NCBI GenBank assembly: GCA_004794655.1
Contig: SMMW01000013.1
Location: forward strand, 837,501-901,500
Source: Marisa cornuarietis
Taxonomy: Eukaryota > Mollusca > Gastropoda > Architaenioglossa > Ampullariidae
Direction of reading: 5' to 3'
Length of the DNA: 64,000 nucleotides
The stretch's first letter is position 1. Every line of letters starts with the position of its first letter. The notes under the pieces are model-generated. The model was not told the origin of the DNA, made no database searches, and saw only the letters and a list, made by a program, of their open reading frames with translations. Position numbers and translations under genes: made by a program. This document shows, in pieces, positions 62,831-64,000 of the stretch.

Positions 62831-62937
62831 TTATAATTTAAGTATGAGAAGATGACCTGGAATGTCGTGTACCAGAGGTGTTTGTGCGGCCTGGGGGTGA
62901 GGTTGAAGGAACCCTTCGTTCCTCCATATCCATCAAG

Positions 62938-64000
62938 CTATCTGAAAGGGGTGCAAAGTGAAGTAGGTGATGGAGGGTGTCGTCGTGTGCGAGGGCTAAC
63001 TGTTTTTGACCCAGGGGGACGGGAGGTTTGTTGAGGTTTTAGAGGGGATTTTTGGGGAGTGGCGGTAATTGTAGTTTGTGACTTTGTAGGTGCAGTTTTT
63101 TGATGAGTACGTGTGGGTGCACGTGCTGTTGATCTGGTTGAGGTGTATGCTGGAATTGGTTGAGGTGTGGAAGGTTTGGGTTGCTGCGTTTGGTCTGTAG
63201 GTGGAGGTGGCATGAGTGTGTGTGTGGGTTTGGGGGTTTCTGTGTTTATCCATGTAATATCTGTTTGGCATGATGTAGATTTTACCGATTTCCGGGAAAC
63301 CACCCCTGCAAAAGATGGGTTTCGGGCTGTTTGTGTGGAGACTTGAAGGTTTCCCAAGACACGGCGACGTGCCTCTGGGTCCGACAAACCTTGTTCTGCT
63401 TTTATCCGCTGGATTTTGTCTTCCTCCTTCCAACGAGGACAGTCTCGGGAGGAGGCTGGGTGACATCCAGCACAATTTGCACATTTGATTGTTCCATGAC
63501 AATCATTTGGGGAGTGAGATTCACTGCACTTTACACAGCGTGTTTCTGATCTACAGGTAGATGAACCATGTCCATATCTTTGACACTTGAAACAACGTAG
63601 GGGTGAAGGGATAAAAAGTGCCACCTTCACCCGAAGATAGCCAATGTTAATGGAGTTTGGGAGGTCTGGAATACAGAAGGTGAGGAAATATGTGTTTGTG
63701 GGAATCAACTTTCCATCTTTCTTAAGGGTGACCCTATGTACATGGGTTACACCCTGCTGAGACAATTCAGTACGTATGTCTACTTCTGACAATCCAGCAA
63801 GATCTCTACACCTGATTACTCCTCTAGATGAATTTAAAGTTTTATGAGGTGTTACTTTTATGGGGCGGTCCACAAATTGTTTTCCGTCCCATTTTCTTAA
63901 TGCTTCGGATGCTTTTTGATTTTTGCATTGGACTAGGAGTTGTCCAGATCTTAGCTGCTTTACTGACAAAAAGTTAGAAGATATGTTTTGTAAACATTTC
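62938..64000 (-). CDS. LINE ORF1, gag-like RNA-binding protein (5' part beyond edge)
   Basis: The frame is open to the right edge, so its start is not in this window. About 343 residues are visible. Three Cys/His zinc knuckles lie together: CFKCQRYGHGSSTC (CX2CX4HX4C), CVKCSESHSPNDC, and CANCAGCHPASSRDC with altered spacing. An upstream region (GVIRCRDLAGLSEVDIRTEL) resembles the fold before the knuckles in such gags. The C-terminal third is Pro/Thr/Lys-rich. ORF1 proteins of this type coat the element RNA. The stop is at 62938-62940. Confidence 0.85.
   Translation of the reverse strand, partial: KCLQNISSNFLSVKQLRSGQLLVQCKNQKASEALRKWDGKQFVDRPIKVTPHKTLNSSRGVIRCRDLAGLSEVDIRTELSQQGVTHVHRVTLKKDGKLIPTNTYFLTFCIPDLPNSINIGYLRVKVALFIPSPLRCFKCQRYGHGSSTCRSETRCVKCSESHSPNDCHGTIKCANCAGCHPASSRDCPRWKEEDKIQRIKAEQGLSDPEARRRVLGNLQVSTQTARNPSFAGVVSRKSVKSTSCQTDITWINTETPKPTHTLMPPPPTDQTQQPKPSTPQPIPAYTSTRSTARAPTRTHQKTAPTKSQTTITATPQKSPLKPQQTSRPPGSKTVSPRTRRHPPSPTSLCTPFR

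Larger units (their letters stand above)
58933..64000 (-). mobile_element. Near-intact non-LTR retrotransposon (I/Nimb- or Jockey-like), 5' end outside window
   Basis: Transcript order: gag-like ORF1 (open past the right edge), a 107 bp gap, ORF2 with endonuclease, reverse transcriptase, a zinc-binding Cys/His region and RNase H, then a 3' UTR ending GACTTGGTATAAAACAACAA and (TAAC)n. An RNase H domain in an APE-type element with a CCHC gag fits the I superfamily, for example Nimb. The clade is inferred; a phylogeny would settle it. Only two frameshifts break ORF2, near 62370 and 60665, so the insertion looks young. Confidence 0.88.

Overview
This window is animal nuclear DNA. It holds genes split by GT-AG introns, non-LTR retrotransposons, tRNA-derived SINEs, a hAT DNA transposon and many dinucleotide repeats. 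The proteins and the repeat types suggest a lophotrochozoan, most likely a mollusc and perhaps a gastropod. That is an inference; nothing in the sequence names the species.

Three host genes can be supported. (1) The 5' part of an integrin alpha gene of the alpha-4/alpha-9 type lies on the minus strand. Its signal-peptide exon is at 22543-22748 and its second exon at 8086-8207, with a 14.3 kb first intron between them. The rest of the gene must run past the left edge or is not recognisable here. Most of the first 22.5 kb is therefore intron, filled with microsatellites, SINE copies, and an inverted repeat that encloses a minisatellite with TGACGTCA motifs. (2) A complete CDK12/CDK13-type transcriptional kinase lies on the minus strand at 36816-48496. 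It has twelve coding exons whose phases join without a break into 1367 codons plus none lost. (3) A complete inositol polyphosphate 1-phosphatase (INPP1) lies on the plus strand at 51278-54090, with five coding exons and 382 residues. CDK12/13 and INPP1 are head to head, with 2.8 kb between their start codons.

From about 23.3 to 36.8 kb I find no host gene. This stretch holds two copies of SINE family A, a decayed hAT transposon (24585-27713, with 8 bp target-site duplications) that carries a CR1-like LINE fragment inside it, and further SINEs. From about 30.7 kb rightward the DNA looks clearly more AT-rich. The right end (58933 to the edge) is a long, nearly intact non-LTR retrotransposon on the minus strand. 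It has a gag-like ORF1 with zinc knuckles and an ORF2 with endonuclease, reverse transcriptase and RNase H, broken by two frameshifts. A second, older fragment of the same family lies beside it in the opposite orientation.

The host genes do not form an operon. Integrin alpha acts in cell adhesion, CDK12/13 phosphorylates the RNA polymerase II tail, and INPP1 acts in inositol phosphate turnover. I found no clear new biological system. The most useful leads are a 9-nt tandem splice acceptor that would remove catalytic residues of INPP1, a DLG in place of DFG in the kinase, a SINE tail shared with the resident LINE, and the intronic inverted repeat with its CRE-like array.
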